A stretch of DNA of 64,000 nucleotides from Bacillota bacterium (GTDB lineage: Bacteria; Bacillota; Clostridia; Acetivibrionales; DTU013): assembly GCA_023435305.1 (NCBI GenBank), contig JAEYRV010000062.1, positions 1-64,000 on the forward strand. The letters are read 5' to 3'. Each line of letters begins with the position of its first letter. Within the stretch, counting starts at the first letter, position 1. Positions 37,614 to 46,701 of the stretch are shown here, piece by piece. The translations under genes were made by a program, and so were the position numbers. Below the pieces are notes generated by a model. It was not told the origin of the DNA. It made no database searches and was given only the letters and a program-made list of their open reading frames with translations.

Positions 37614-38972
37614 ATGAATACGTTGCTTGCCGAACTGGCATCGAGAGAAATATTGGCGGGAGTGACCGTAAAACGCCTTAGAGAATACATATCGAATAAG
37701 TATCCTCAGCTTTCACCTGCTCTCAGGGCAGGAATATTTGCCGATGCTGTCAACAGGATAGTGGCAGGAAAGCTGCCAGAGCTGCCGGCAGATAAAATCA
37801 GTCTGTTCAGGGCTTTCCTTTACAGTGATGCGGCAAAAAAACCGACCTTTAGCATAGACTGCTCCGATATATTCAAATCGTCCCTCAGGCTAAGGACAGC
37901 TGACGAGCATTTTGCCAGGGGACTGAAGGTGTGGCTTGAAGATACGCTTTTGACACCTGTGTCGGAGGATAAGGTTTTTGAGTATCTGCAAAATGCATGC
38001 AGGATATTGGATGAGACTCCGGATATGGAGATCGAGAAGGTCCTGGAGTCGATAGAGAATAAAGTCGGCGATATCAGACCTAAAAAGCGTGTGATATCAC
38101 TGATACATATGAATCCGGCGGGTGCTGGTTCCAATTCCGAAGCACTGAAGAACAGGGGAACTGAAGATTCAGACAGCGGCGGTATGGATTTGAACAGGGA
38201 GGGACTGGTCGGAGAAAAAACCGGTATGGAGTACAGCGACAGGGATGATATCGGGAAAGAGAATGTCAACGGGGATTGGATACTGATCAGGAAAAGAAAA
38301 TCGGCCGGAGAAATAATAGCAGACAGGATAACGAGTCTGACGGCACATGCGGCCGGGATATACAAAAGAGTTGCCGGTTCTATTGCGGGTATGGCCTCAA
38401 AAAGCATCAGATACAGGATCGCTGCGACAGCCGGGCTTATAACGGTTGCTCTTCTGTGTACATTCCTGTCGGCATTATATGTGAGTTCAGTCAACAAGGC
38501 AGAACAAGCAAAAAATAGTATTCTGTTCGAGGAAACAACATCAATTTATGATGATATGATACCGTTATCTGTGGCAGACTATGATGTGGTACCTGTAGAT
38601 GAAAACAAGGTGCTTAGAATGAGAGCGACAGCATATGACCTGTCCGTTGAAAGCTGCGGGAAGGACAGAGGGCATCCGGAGTACGGCATAACTTACAGCG
38701 GCACCCGGGCGGAAGCAGGCAGGACCGTCGCTGTAGACCCGGAAGTGATACCTCTTGGGAGCAGTATCAGGATCACATTCCCTGAGGAGTACAGTCATAT
38801 GGATGGCATTTATGTGGCTGAAGATACCGGGCGGCTGATCAAGGGGAACAGTATCGATATATTTTTCGGAGAAGATCAGGACGGCAGCAGGGAGATCAAC
38901 AGGAAAGCGCTGAGATTCGGCGTCCAATATGTCGATGTCGAGATCATGGGTAATATGCAGGCCTTAAGATGA
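37614..38972 (+). CDS. membrane-anchored 3D-domain protein
   Basis: 452 residues behind GAGGGCGGATC. The N-terminal 190 residues are cytoplasmic, helical and without recognised motif. One transmembrane helix lies at about 266-288 (IAATAGLITVALLCTFLSAL). The exterior C-terminus is a 3D domain (about 333-452) with the three conserved Asp: VAVDPEVIPLGS, AEDTG and NSIDIFFGE. This double-psi barrel fold is shared with MltA and Rpf/Sps-type muralytic proteins, so cell-wall cleavage or binding is likely. The large cytoplasmic region suggests that an internal signal controls the outer domain. A spore-germination link is possible by analogy. Confidence 0.8.
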   Translation: MNTLLAELASREILAGVTVKRLREYISNKYPQLSPALRAGIFADAVNRIVAGKLPELPADKISLFRAFLYSDAAKKPTFSIDCSDIFKSSLRLRTADEHFARGLKVWLEDTLLTPVSEDKVFEYLQNACRILDETPDMEIEKVLESIENKVGDIRPKKRVISLIHMNPAGAGSNSEALKNRGTEDSDSGGMDLNREGLVGEKTGMEYSDRDDIGKENVNGDWILIRKRKSAGEIIADRITSLTAHAAGIYKRVAGSIAGMASKSIRYRIAATAGLITVALLCTFLSALYVSSVNKAEQAKNSILFEETTSIYDDMIPLSVADYDVVPVDENKVLRMRATAYDLSVESCGKDRGHPEYGITYSGTRAEAGRTVAVDPEVIPLGSSIRITFPEEYSHMDGIYVAEDTGRLIKGNSIDIFFGEDQDGSREINRKALRFGVQYVDVEIMGNMQALR

Positions 38973-39041
38973 TATGCCTCAGATATTTGCAATATAAATG
39001 CAAATTAACAATTTGTTCACAAGCAAGGCGGCAAAGCATTA

Positions 39042-39070
39042 TTGTTAATCGAAGACCGGTATGTTAAAAT
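39042..39070 (+). promoter_or_regulatory. promoter for membrane protein / mgtC pair
   Basis: TTGTTA (39042-39047) and TAAAAT (39065-39070), spacer 17. Confidence 0.7.
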
Positions 39071-39117
39071 CATAGCAGCAGTATCATAAATATTGGCTTT
39101 TTATCGGGAGGTTATAA

Positions 39118-39630
39118 ATGGATAGTTTTATAGAAAAGCTGGTAACAAAGAAGAAGGCAGCAGTGGATTTTGTCATTATAGCGATGATTTTGCTGGCACT
39201 ATTGCTTTTGCTGTTCTTTTTCTTTGCGACAAATATACGCATTGGTATGGGAATAGATCTATTGCTTGTCGTAGGAGCGATATATCTGGGAATCAGGATA
39301 ATCTCATCCAGAAATGTGGAATATGAGTATATTCTGACCAATGGGGATCTGGATATAGATATGATAGTCGCCAAGAGAAAAAGGAAAAGGATATTCAGCG
39401 CCAACTGCAAGGAGTTTGAAATATTGGCGCCTGTGAAAAGCAACAGTTTCAGCCAGCAGGTACAGAGCATCAAAAACAGGATAGATGCATCCAGTTCTAT
39501 TGACTCACCTGGCGCGTATTTTACAACGCTTAATTACAATAATAATAAAACTCTGGTGATTTTTGAACCTGATGAGAGAATGCTCAAAAACTTCAAGATA
39601 TATATACCCAGGAAAGTATTAAATGGCTGA
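39118..39630 (+). CDS. small membrane protein, DUF6106-like
   Basis: 170 residues, GGGAGGTTATAA before the ATG. Two hydrophobic helices (about 18-39 and 46-64) follow a basic N-terminus, then a soluble domain with EYILTNGDLDIDMIVAKRKRKR, NSFSQQVQSIKN and a C-terminal FEPDERMLKNFKIYIPRK. The layout fits a small Clostridia family (DUF6106 as I recall it; not verified). It looks like a membrane-bound PH-like domain. It is nine bases upstream of mgtC, so they share a transcript. Confidence 0.65.
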   Translation: MDSFIEKLVTKKKAAVDFVIIAMILLALLLLLFFFFATNIRIGMGIDLLLVVGAIYLGIRIISSRNVEYEYILTNGDLDIDMIVAKRKRKRIFSANCKEFEILAPVKSNSFSQQVQSIKNRIDASSSIDSPGAYFTTLNYNNNKTLVIFEPDERMLKNFKIYIPRKVLNG

Positions 39631-39639
39631 GGTGATCGT

Positions 39640-40299
39640 ATGCCGTTTGAAATAGAGATAATACTGCGGTTGATACTGGCAACAGCGCTTGGCGGCTTTA
39701 TCGGATATGAACGTGAGCACACGAACAGGCCAGCCGGATTCAGGACCCACATACTGGTTTGTGTCGGGGCGGCACTGGTGATGATCACCTCTCAATATAT
39801 GATGTTTAAAAACGCAGGTACATCAATCGACCCTACCAGGCTTGGTGCGCAGGTCATCAGCGGCATAGGCTTTCTTGGGGCGGGAACTATTATACGGGAT
39901 GGTTTTAATGTACGAGGGCTGACAACGGCTGCCAGCCTGTGGGCGGTTTCATGCGTGGGCATAGCTGTTGGTAGCGGATTTTATATAGGCGCGATTGCTG
40001 CGACGGCATTTGTTTTTCTTACTCTGATCACATTAAAAAAAGCAGAAAGACGATTCAGCAAAAGAAACAGATACAGGACCTTCATCGTAGAGGCGGATAA
40101 TGTCACAGGCCTGGTGGGACAGGTCAGCAGTTATATGGAAGGACAAAGAGTAGAGATTAAAAATATTCAACTTTATAAAAGCAAAGATAATGATCAGATG
40201 ATAAAGCTGCTGGTAAAGCTCCCGAGCAGCACCATTGACCTGCAGACCCTCAGTGACATTCAGTCTCTGGAAGGTGTTAAGAAGGTCTATGAAGAATAG
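39640..40299 (+). CDS. MgtC/SapB family membrane protein
   Basis: 219 residues. The N-terminal MgtC domain has GGFIGYEREHTNRPAGFRTH, LGAQVISGIGFLGAGTI and LTTAASLWAVSCVGIAVG with four or five membrane helices (to about 135). The C-terminal soluble ACT-like part ends LSDIQSLEGVKKVYEE. MgtC proteins modulate magnesium stress and F-type ATP synthase or phosphate transport in pathogens; the role in Clostridia is unknown. GGCTGAGGTGATC precedes the start and a terminator follows. Confidence 0.85.
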   Translation: MPFEIEIILRLILATALGGFIGYEREHTNRPAGFRTHILVCVGAALVMITSQYMMFKNAGTSIDPTRLGAQVISGIGFLGAGTIIRDGFNVRGLTTAASLWAVSCVGIAVGSGFYIGAIAATAFVFLTLITLKKAERRFSKRNRYRTFIVEADNVTGLVGQVSSYMEGQRVEIKNIQLYKSKDNDQMIKLLVKLPSSTIDLQTLSDIQSLEGVKKVYEE

Positions 40300-40320
40300 A
40301 AACATCCAAATATATCAGAT

Positions 40321-40350
40321 GAGCGGCATGGTCTAATCCATGCCGCTTTT
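40321..40350 (+). terminator. terminator after mgtC
   Basis: AGCGGCATGG and CCATGCCGCT form a 10-bp perfect stem with a TCTAAT loop, followed by TTTT. Confidence 0.85.
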
Positions 40351-40403
40351 GAATAGAAATAGGACATAGAGCTATCTATTCACTGATAAAAGGGGTGTCA
40401 CAA

Positions 40404-43172
40404 TTGAGCAGGCAGAGTACACTATCAAGAAGATCGGACAATGAGCTTGTATCAGGAAAAGTCGTTGATACTGTGAAAGCAGCTGCTTCCGGTCTAAGTG
40501 ACAGGGAGGCTGCAAAGAAACTCCTGGAACACGGTCCAAACCTTCTTAGCGGGAAGAAGAAGATATCCCTCCTGAAGTTACTTCTCAGTCAGTTTACAGA
40601 TATCATGGTCATTATCCTCATGATCTCAACAGCCATATCGGCCTTTATGGGCGAAATGACAGAGGCTGTCACGATAATCGCTATTGTCATCCTAAATGCA
40701 GTTCTGGGCTTTGTTCAGGAATTCAGAACCGAAAAAACAATGGAAGCACTCAAGAGTCTTGCTGCACCTGCAGCCAGGGTGATAAGGAACGGTATGCAGG
40801 TCAGCGTACCGGCAGAGCAGATAGTTCCAGGGGATCTGGTTGTACTGGAGACTGGAGACAGGGTGCCTGCTGATGCAGTTCTGCTGGAGAGCACAAACTT
40901 ACAAGTGGATGAATCACTGCTGACGGGAGAATCAGTCCCTGTGGAGAAACATGCCGCAGCCTCCGGTCTGAGGCATCAGGCCGGTGACAGAAAAAGCATG
41001 GTGTACATGGGCACCAGTATTACCGGAGGAAGAGCGAGGGCAATGGTCAACGCTACCGGTATGAATACTGAAATGGGTGGTATTGCAGAGCTTATCCGGA
41101 ATATTGAAGAAGAGCAGACCCCGCTGCAGAAACGGCTTGAAAGGCTTGGTAAGGTTATTGCTGCAGGATGTCTTGCCATATGTGCGGTTGTTACTGCGGC
41201 CGGTATATTGCGCGGGGAGGATGCGTTCAATATGCTTCTGTCCGGCATAAGCCTTGCAGTAGCGGCAGTACCGGAGGGATTGCCGGCGCTTGTTACGATT
41301 TCCCTTGCCCTTGGCGTCCAGCGCATGCTAAGGAGAAATGCTCTTATCAGAAAGCTGCCGGCAGTAGAAACACTGGGATGTGCGGGTGTGGTCTGTTCGG
41401 ATAAAACCGGTACACTGACACAGAATAAAATGACAGTGAGGCGTATATTTTCAGATGGCCGGTTTTGTGATATCAAGGATGAAATGGGTCCGGATAAACT
41501 ATTTCAAACGAATAACAGGGCAGTAGATCCTCTTGCAGACAGCAGCCTCAGGACTGTACTTGAAATAGGCGCCCTATGTAATAATGCAGGCCTTTTAAAG
41601 TCATCAAACGGCAAAGCCCCTGATGAGAAAGCATCTATCTTAGTAAACATAAAGAACAGACTGAAGCATGGAAGCGAAAGCTGGGATTTCACAGGAGACC
41701 CGACAGAGGGAGCGCTCCTTGTCGCTGCCGTCAAGGCCGGATTGACACCCGACACACTGGCCGGGAAGCATTACAGAATAGATGAATTGCCGTTTGATTC
41801 GGATCGGAAGTGTATGAGTGTAGTTTGCGTGGATCACAAAGGTGAGACCTTTGTATTCACAAAGGGCGCTCCTGATATGCTGCTCAAAAAGTGTACCAGG
41901 ATACATAACTCAGGCAATACATGCCTGCTGGATCAGGGCAAAAGAGCAAGAATACTTCAGGCCAATGATTCCATGGCGGGCAATGCTCTGAGGGTGATAG
42001 CCGTCGCGTACAAAAAGCTGGGTTCAAGAGAATATGACAGGGATGATCTGGAGTCCGATCTTGTATTCGCAGGACTTACCGGAATGATAGACCCGCCGAG
42101 GCCCGAGGCTGCGGAGGCCGTGCTTAAATGCAGGATGGCAGGCATCAGGCCGGTCATGATAACCGGGGATCATAAGCTCACGGCGGTTTCGATTGCCAGG
42201 GAGCTTGATATATACAGGGAAGGGGAGGGAGTCCTGACAGGCGAAGAGCTTGACGGAATGGACGATGGAGCGCTGGAGGGCAAGGCGGGCAGCGTGAGCG
42301 TTTATGCCAGGGTCTCGCCGAAGCATAAGCTTATGATAGTCAGGGCCTTGAAAAAGCTAGGCAGTATTGTGGCCATGACCGGCGACGGCGTAAATGACGC
42401 ACCGGCTGTCAAGGAGGCCGATATCGGTGTGGCAATGGGCCGTACCGGCACAGATGTCACAAAGGAAGCCTCGTCGATGATCCTGCTGGACGATAATTTT
42501 GCCACCATCATTGCTGCTATTGAAGAAGGCAGAGTCATATACAACAATATCCGCAAATTCATCAGATACATGCTTGCCTGTAATATAGGGGAAGTGCTGA
42601 CCATGTTCCTTGGAATGATGATAGGCCTGCCTGTACCGCTGCTGCCGATCCAGATATTGTGGGTGAATCTTGTCACGGATGGCCTGCCGGCGGTGGCGCT
42701 GGGCTTTGACCCGCCCGAGAAGGATGTTATGAAGCGGATACCCAGAGAGCCCGACGAAGGCATTTTTTCACACGGCCTTGCCCGTGTCATTCTGTTCAGG
42801 GGAATTCTGATAGGACTGACGACACTTGCTGTCTATATCACTATGATCTACTTTACCGCCGATATAGGTCTTGCCAGAACAGGCGCATTTGTAACGCTAG
42901 TACTAACACAGCTGATACATGTATTCGAGTGCAAGTCGGAAACAAAAAGCATATTTCAGATACCTGTTCTCAATAATGTTTACCTGGTGCTGGCAGTGCT
43001 GTGTTCATTGATCATGATTTTAGGCGTTGTTTACATACCTGTTTTGCAGAACATATTCAAGACTGTGCCGTTGGGTGCAAATGACTGGTTGATCACAGGT
43101 GGCCTGACCATGTTGGTTCCTGTACTGTCCAGCTTTTTCCCCAGGGCTGTTTGGAGGGAAAAAAGAAGATAG
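40404..43172 (+). CDS. calcium-transporting P-type ATPase (SERCA-like)
   Basis: 922 residues from TTG 40404, with AAGGGGTG at proper distance. The phosphorylation motif is CSDKTGTLTQNKM (Asp333). Other motifs are LLTGESVPVEK (actuator), MTGDGVNDAPAVKEADIG (P domain), and ten predicted helices. Ca2+ ligands are retained: AAVPEGLP in helix 4, NIGEV in helix 5, and NLVTDGLPAVALGF in helix 6, so both SERCA sites look complete. It should pump Ca2+ out of the cytoplasm. Monocistronic, with terminators on both sides (40321, 43230). Confidence 0.93.
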   Translation: MSRQSTLSRRSDNELVSGKVVDTVKAAASGLSDREAAKKLLEHGPNLLSGKKKISLLKLLLSQFTDIMVIILMISTAISAFMGEMTEAVTIIAIVILNAVLGFVQEFRTEKTMEALKSLAAPAARVIRNGMQVSVPAEQIVPGDLVVLETGDRVPADAVLLESTNLQVDESLLTGESVPVEKHAAASGLRHQAGDRKSMVYMGTSITGGRARAMVNATGMNTEMGGIAELIRNIEEEQTPLQKRLERLGKVIAAGCLAICAVVTAAGILRGEDAFNMLLSGISLAVAAVPEGLPALVTISLALGVQRMLRRNALIRKLPAVETLGCAGVVCSDKTGTLTQNKMTVRRIFSDGRFCDIKDEMGPDKLFQTNNRAVDPLADSSLRTVLEIGALCNNAGLLKSSNGKAPDEKASILVNIKNRLKHGSESWDFTGDPTEGALLVAAVKAGLTPDTLAGKHYRIDELPFDSDRKCMSVVCVDHKGETFVFTKGAPDMLLKKCTRIHNSGNTCLLDQGKRARILQANDSMAGNALRVIAVAYKKLGSREYDRDDLESDLVFAGLTGMIDPPRPEAAEAVLKCRMAGIRPVMITGDHKLTAVSIARELDIYREGEGVLTGEELDGMDDGALEGKAGSVSVYARVSPKHKLMIVRALKKLGSIVAMTGDGVNDAPAVKEADIGVAMGRTGTDVTKEASSMILLDDNFATIIAAIEEGRVIYNNIRKFIRYMLACNIGEVLTMFLGMMIGLPVPLLPIQILWVNLVTDGLPAVALGFDPPEKDVMKRIPREPDEGIFSHGLARVILFRGILIGLTTLAVYITMIYFTADIGLARTGAFVTLVLTQLIHVFECKSETKSIFQIPVLNNVYLVLAVLCSLIMILGVVYIPVLQNIFKTVPLGANDWLITGGLTMLVPVLSSFFPRAVWREKRR

Positions 43173-43229
43173 AGGGTGCTGAAGCTTGTTTATAGCCGGA
43201 TACTGTCAATAGAATAAAGTGCTCCAGGC

Positions 43230-43270
43230 AAAAGGATTTGAGTTTTGATAATTCAAATCCTTTTATTTTA
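43230..43270 (+). terminator. terminator after Ca2+ ATPase
   Basis: AAAAGGATTTGA and TCAAATCCTTTT form a 12-bp perfect stem with a T-rich tail. Confidence 0.85.
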
Positions 43271-43406
43271 TTATGTTACTAAACAAATCTATTATTGCTG
43301 TAATGTTGTTTACACGATCTAACAAAAAACTTTACCAATATGCAAAAAAATATGTTAAAATATACAATAAATACCAAATAAAATGAGAGGGTGTGAATCA
43401 TAAAAT

Positions 43407-44291
43407 ATGGGAATGTTTTTCAGCCATCTTACCGCTGCTCAAATGTGGGACATTCCAAATGTTGACGATGTCCTTGGTTTTCGACTATCCGAATACGAAT
43501 CGGAAGACATCACTGTTGATGACACCGGTGCGAGATTCAGATGCAAGGGAAAACTTGTCCGCACATGTGGCCTGGAGCTTCCAAATGGTGCAGTCGTGGT
43601 TCAAGACGGAAAAATGGTTGCGTCACCGGAATTGCTGTTTTTGGAACTTGCAAACCAGTTAAACATTCAACGCCTCATCTTCCTGGGTCTGCAGCTGTGT
43701 TCGTTCCCACCGGGGGAGCCTTTCAAAGCAATCACTACAAAGCAAAAGCTCAATCGGTTCCTTTCGAAAACTCAGGGACACCGGGGACATCGTAAAGCAT
43801 TACGGGCAATGAAATATGTGGAAGATGGCTCCGCGTCAGTCATGGAGTCACTCGCTTACATGTTTTTGACTCTGCCAAACGCTCTGGGAGGTTACGGTCT
43901 CAGCGGTGCTGTTTTCAATCACGAGATAAGGCTCAATGGAAATGTCCCATCGCACTTCAGGCAGCGCTGCTGCTTTGCGGACTTGTATTACAAACGGGCG
44001 AAAATAGCGGTCGAGTACGATAGTTACGCTTATCACAGCCGCCCGCAGGAACAGGGAAAGGATGCTATGCGATCGATCATCCTTAATCGCAAGGGTGTAA
44101 GTGTGTTGCATATGAATACTATTCAGCTATATAACATTGATGCATGTAATGATTTCGCACATACTCTTGCGACGCGCCTGGGAAAGCGAATATTCATACG
44201 TACGAAGGAATTTGAAACGATGCATATTCAAATGAGAGATTTGCTGCCAAAGATGGACCCTATATCAAAAGCAGTAGATAAAGATGCGTGA
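43407..44291 (+). CDS. DUF559/Vsr-like endonuclease domain protein
   Basis: 294 residues. The C-terminal third resembles the PD-(D/E)XK fold of DUF559 and very-short-patch endonucleases: FADLYYKRAKIAVEYDS, then YHSRPQEQGKDAMRSIIL and GVSVLHMNTIQL. Asp and Glu of the core are present. The N-terminal region (about 1-180) has no recognised motif; its layout recalls AbiEi-type proteins that carry a C-terminal DUF559-like domain. The ribosome site GAGAGGGTG is rather far (11 bases). It lies alone, next to the MITE-like element at 44441, in AT-rich DNA, which suggests horizontal gain. A role in defence or DNA repair is inference. Confidence 0.65.
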   Translation: MGMFFSHLTAAQMWDIPNVDDVLGFRLSEYESEDITVDDTGARFRCKGKLVRTCGLELPNGAVVVQDGKMVASPELLFLELANQLNIQRLIFLGLQLCSFPPGEPFKAITTKQKLNRFLSKTQGHRGHRKALRAMKYVEDGSASVMESLAYMFLTLPNALGGYGLSGAVFNHEIRLNGNVPSHFRQRCCFADLYYKRAKIAVEYDSYAYHSRPQEQGKDAMRSIILNRKGVSVLHMNTIQLYNIDACNDFAHTLATRLGKRIFIRTKEFETMHIQMRDLLPKMDPISKAVDKDA

Positions 44292-44440
44292 CGATGGAAA
44301 TGGAGTGCTTGGATATGTTGGGCGATGGAATAAGTCGGCAGTGTTGAAAAATCCGTTGGTAGATAGTAATTGTAGAGGTGATATTGTTACGGTAGTAGTA
44401 GGTGAAGAGTTGTAGAGGTGAATGGGTGGCAAAAAAACAG

Positions 44441-44584
44441 ACCGCACTACTCACTATTTCAATTATTGAACGATTATTTGACGATATTGCTATGAGAAGT
44501 TCCAAATTTATGGATGATTACACATAAATTATGAAGATATGGGGTATAATTCTGTTCAAAAGTTGTAAAAGTGAGTAGTGCGGT
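44441..44584. mobile_element. MITE-like element with terminal inverted repeats
   Basis: 144 bases bounded by perfect 14-base inverted ends (ACCGCACTACTCAC). The match continues imperfectly to about 31 bases (27 of 31 identical, including CAA and TTGAAC). The inside is AT-rich and noncoding. No clear target-site duplication is seen. The ends look like a transposase-recognised terminus without a transposase. Confidence 0.65.
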
Positions 44585-44762
44585 ACCATATTAATATGTT
44601 TTAAAGTGGAATTGCATTGTCAACTGCATAAAAGCGAGGCGAATGATTGGATAGCATATATCAGATACCCGTTACATGGCATATGATGGGGTGCCTCGCC
44701 TCACATTTACATGTATTTTCAGCCTTTTAAGCTGAGAAATATTTTGTGGCGGGTATCCAACA

Positions 44763-44845
44763 AAGTCCGAGCCGTCGAGCTAAAGTCCGAGCCGTCGAGC
44801 TAAAGTCCGAGCCAACCAAGCTCCGGCCAGGCTAAAGTCCGATCC
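44763..44845. repeat. 20-bp tandem repeats
   Basis: AAAGTCCGAGCCGTCGAGCT occurs twice exactly in tandem. A third copy is diverged in its second half (AAAGTCCGAGCCAACCAAGC) and a fourth AAAGTCCGA start follows after a short break. Confidence 0.8.
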
Positions 44846-45040
44846 TCAAATTATCCTTGAATTGAACAATGAAAAACTATATAATAGTTGGAGCCTGAAA
44901 AAGTAGGGAAACAAGGCTTTTTTGGCTGCGTAAATTGTGGGGCTTTCATTTAACAAATTGTTCATAATTTATTAAAATGTATATCTCATAATTATGGTAG
45001 CGTATTGTGTCAAGCGACATTTATAGCAGGAGGGAATAAG

Positions 45041-45988
45041 ATGATCGAAATACAGAATTTGACCAAAAGATATGGTCAGATAAAGGCTGTAAATAATCTG
45101 AATTTCACTGTCGAAAAAGGCGAGATACTGGGCTTCCTCGGCCCCAACGGCGCCGGAAAATCCACCACAATGAACATCATAACCGGTTATATACCTTCGA
45201 CCGAAGGCACTGTAAAGGTGTGTGGATATGATATCATGGAATCACCGAAGGAAGTAAAGAAACGCATAGGTTATCTTCCTGAGCAGCCGCCGGTCTATAT
45301 GGACATGACGGTGTGGGATTACCTCAATTTTGCAGGAAATCTCAAACAGGTCGATAAAAAGCAATTGAAAAGCCAGCTCAGCGATATCATGGAGCTTGTG
45401 AAAATTGGCGACCACAGGGACAGACTCATCAAAAACCTGTCAAAGGGCTATAAACAGAGGGTCGGTCTTGCAATGGCGCTTGTGGGGAGCCCCGATGTGC
45501 TGATACTGGACGAACCGACAGTCGGACTCGACCCGAAGCAGATAATCGAGATCAGAAAGCTTATCAAAGCTTTGGGCAAGGAGCACACAATCATACTCAG
45601 CTCACATATCCTTCCTGAAGTCAGTGCAGTATGCGAACGTGTTGTCATCATAAACAAGGGCGAGATAGCCGCCATTGACACTCCTGACAATCTGTCCAAG
45701 GGCTATGGAGCCGCGTCCAAGCTGCTTGTGACCGTGGCAGGGCCTAAGAATTCCATTGAGGGCGCTATCAGAGAAATATACGGGGTCAAGTATGTTGAGA
45801 CCGGTGTGGAGAAGGACAGGGAAGCTACAAGCTTTATAGTGGAGAGCGACAAGGAGATTGACATAAGAAAGCCTCTGTTCTTTGCAATGGCCAAGCTGGG
45901 CTTCCCGATACTTGAGCTCAAGAGTCTCAATCTAAGCCTGGAAGATATATTCCTGCAGATCGTAACTCAGGAAAAGGAGGTCGATTGA
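45041..45988 (+). CDS. ABC exporter ATP-binding protein (GldA-like)
   Basis: 315 residues from ATG 45041 (CAGGAGGGAATAAG). Walker A GPNGAGKSTTMN, signature LSKGYKQRVGLAMAL, Walker B LILDEPTVGLDP and a His switch (ILSSHILPEV). A C-terminal accessory domain (about 225-315) follows. With the next three genes it forms a Gld-type ABC-2 exporter: ATPase, permease, GldG-like and DUF4340 proteins. In Bacteroidota GldAFG serves gliding; in Clostridia the cargo is unknown. Confidence 0.9.
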   Translation: MIEIQNLTKRYGQIKAVNNLNFTVEKGEILGFLGPNGAGKSTTMNIITGYIPSTEGTVKVCGYDIMESPKEVKKRIGYLPEQPPVYMDMTVWDYLNFAGNLKQVDKKQLKSQLSDIMELVKIGDHRDRLIKNLSKGYKQRVGLAMALVGSPDVLILDEPTVGLDPKQIIEIRKLIKALGKEHTIILSSHILPEVSAVCERVVIINKGEIAAIDTPDNLSKGYGAASKLLVTVAGPKNSIEGAIREIYGVKYVETGVEKDREATSFIVESDKEIDIRKPLFFAMAKLGFPILELKSLNLSLEDIFLQIVTQEKEVD

Positions 45989-45991
45989 CAT

Positions 45992-46696
45992 ATGAAGGCA
46001 ATATTCTGGAAGGAAGTAAAATCCTATTTCTATTCTCCGATGGCATATATACTCATAGGTTTGTTCCTGCTGCTGACATCGTTGTTCTTCAATCAATATC
46101 TGCAGGTCGGATATGGAGACTTCAACGGAATACTTTCCCTGATGGGCTTCATACTGATCGTTATAGTACCGATACTGACCATGAGGATCCTGGCCGAAGA
46201 CCGTAAAAACGGCACTGAGGTGCTGCTGATAACTTCACCGTCAAGTATCACATCCATTGTGATAGGAAAGTTCCTGGCTGTTTATTTTGTATTTTTGGTA
46301 ATGACGGTCCTTACCTTTATTTTCCCCATAACACAGCTGGCTTTCGGCGCTAAATTCACATCACAGCTCGTAGGCGGCTATATCGGTTTCCTGCTTCTTG
46401 GTGCGACATATATCGCAATAGGTATTTTCGCGTCATCATTGACAGAAAACCAGGTAGTGGCAGTTATCATAAGCTATGCTTCACTTCTGATAATGTGGCT
46501 GGCTGACGGACTCTCCAGTGCTGTAGGAGGCATTGGAGCAAAGGTTCTGAGCTGGATATCCATCCTCTCAAGATATGAGGATTTCAACAGGGGTATTTTA
46601 GGCCTGAGCCCTGTGATTTATTACCTTAGTTTTGTGGCGGTATTTTTGTTCCTAACTGTAAGAGTAATAGAAAAAAGACGCTGGAGTCAGGGGTGA
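45992..46696 (+). CDS. ABC-2 permease (GldF-like)
   Basis: 234 residues, six hydrophobic segments. It begins MKAIFWKEVKSYFYSPMAYI, with MRILAEDRKNGTEVLLITSPSS, which is the amphipathic element of ABC-2 permeases. AAGGAGGTCGATTGACAT overlaps the previous stop region, and the gap is three bases. It forms the channel with the GldA-like ATPase. Confidence 0.88.
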   Translation: MKAIFWKEVKSYFYSPMAYILIGLFLLLTSLFFNQYLQVGYGDFNGILSLMGFILIVIVPILTMRILAEDRKNGTEVLLITSPSSITSIVIGKFLAVYFVFLVMTVLTFIFPITQLAFGAKFTSQLVGGYIGFLLLGATYIAIGIFASSLTENQVVAVIISYASLLIMWLADGLSSAVGGIGAKVLSWISILSRYEDFNRGILGLSPVIYYLSFVAVFLFLTVRVIEKRRWSQG

Positions 46697-46701
46697 TATA
46701 G

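Larger units (their letters stand above)
44292..45040. other. 750-base gene-free stretch with several elements
   Basis: No credible gene. It contains the MITE-like unit 44441-44584, a long hairpin closed by GCGAGGC (44634-44640) and GCCTCGC (44693-44699) with an inner CATAT/ATATG stem, the 20-bp repeats at 44763-44845, and AT-rich sequence with possible -10 elements before the exporter operon. Confidence 0.6.
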
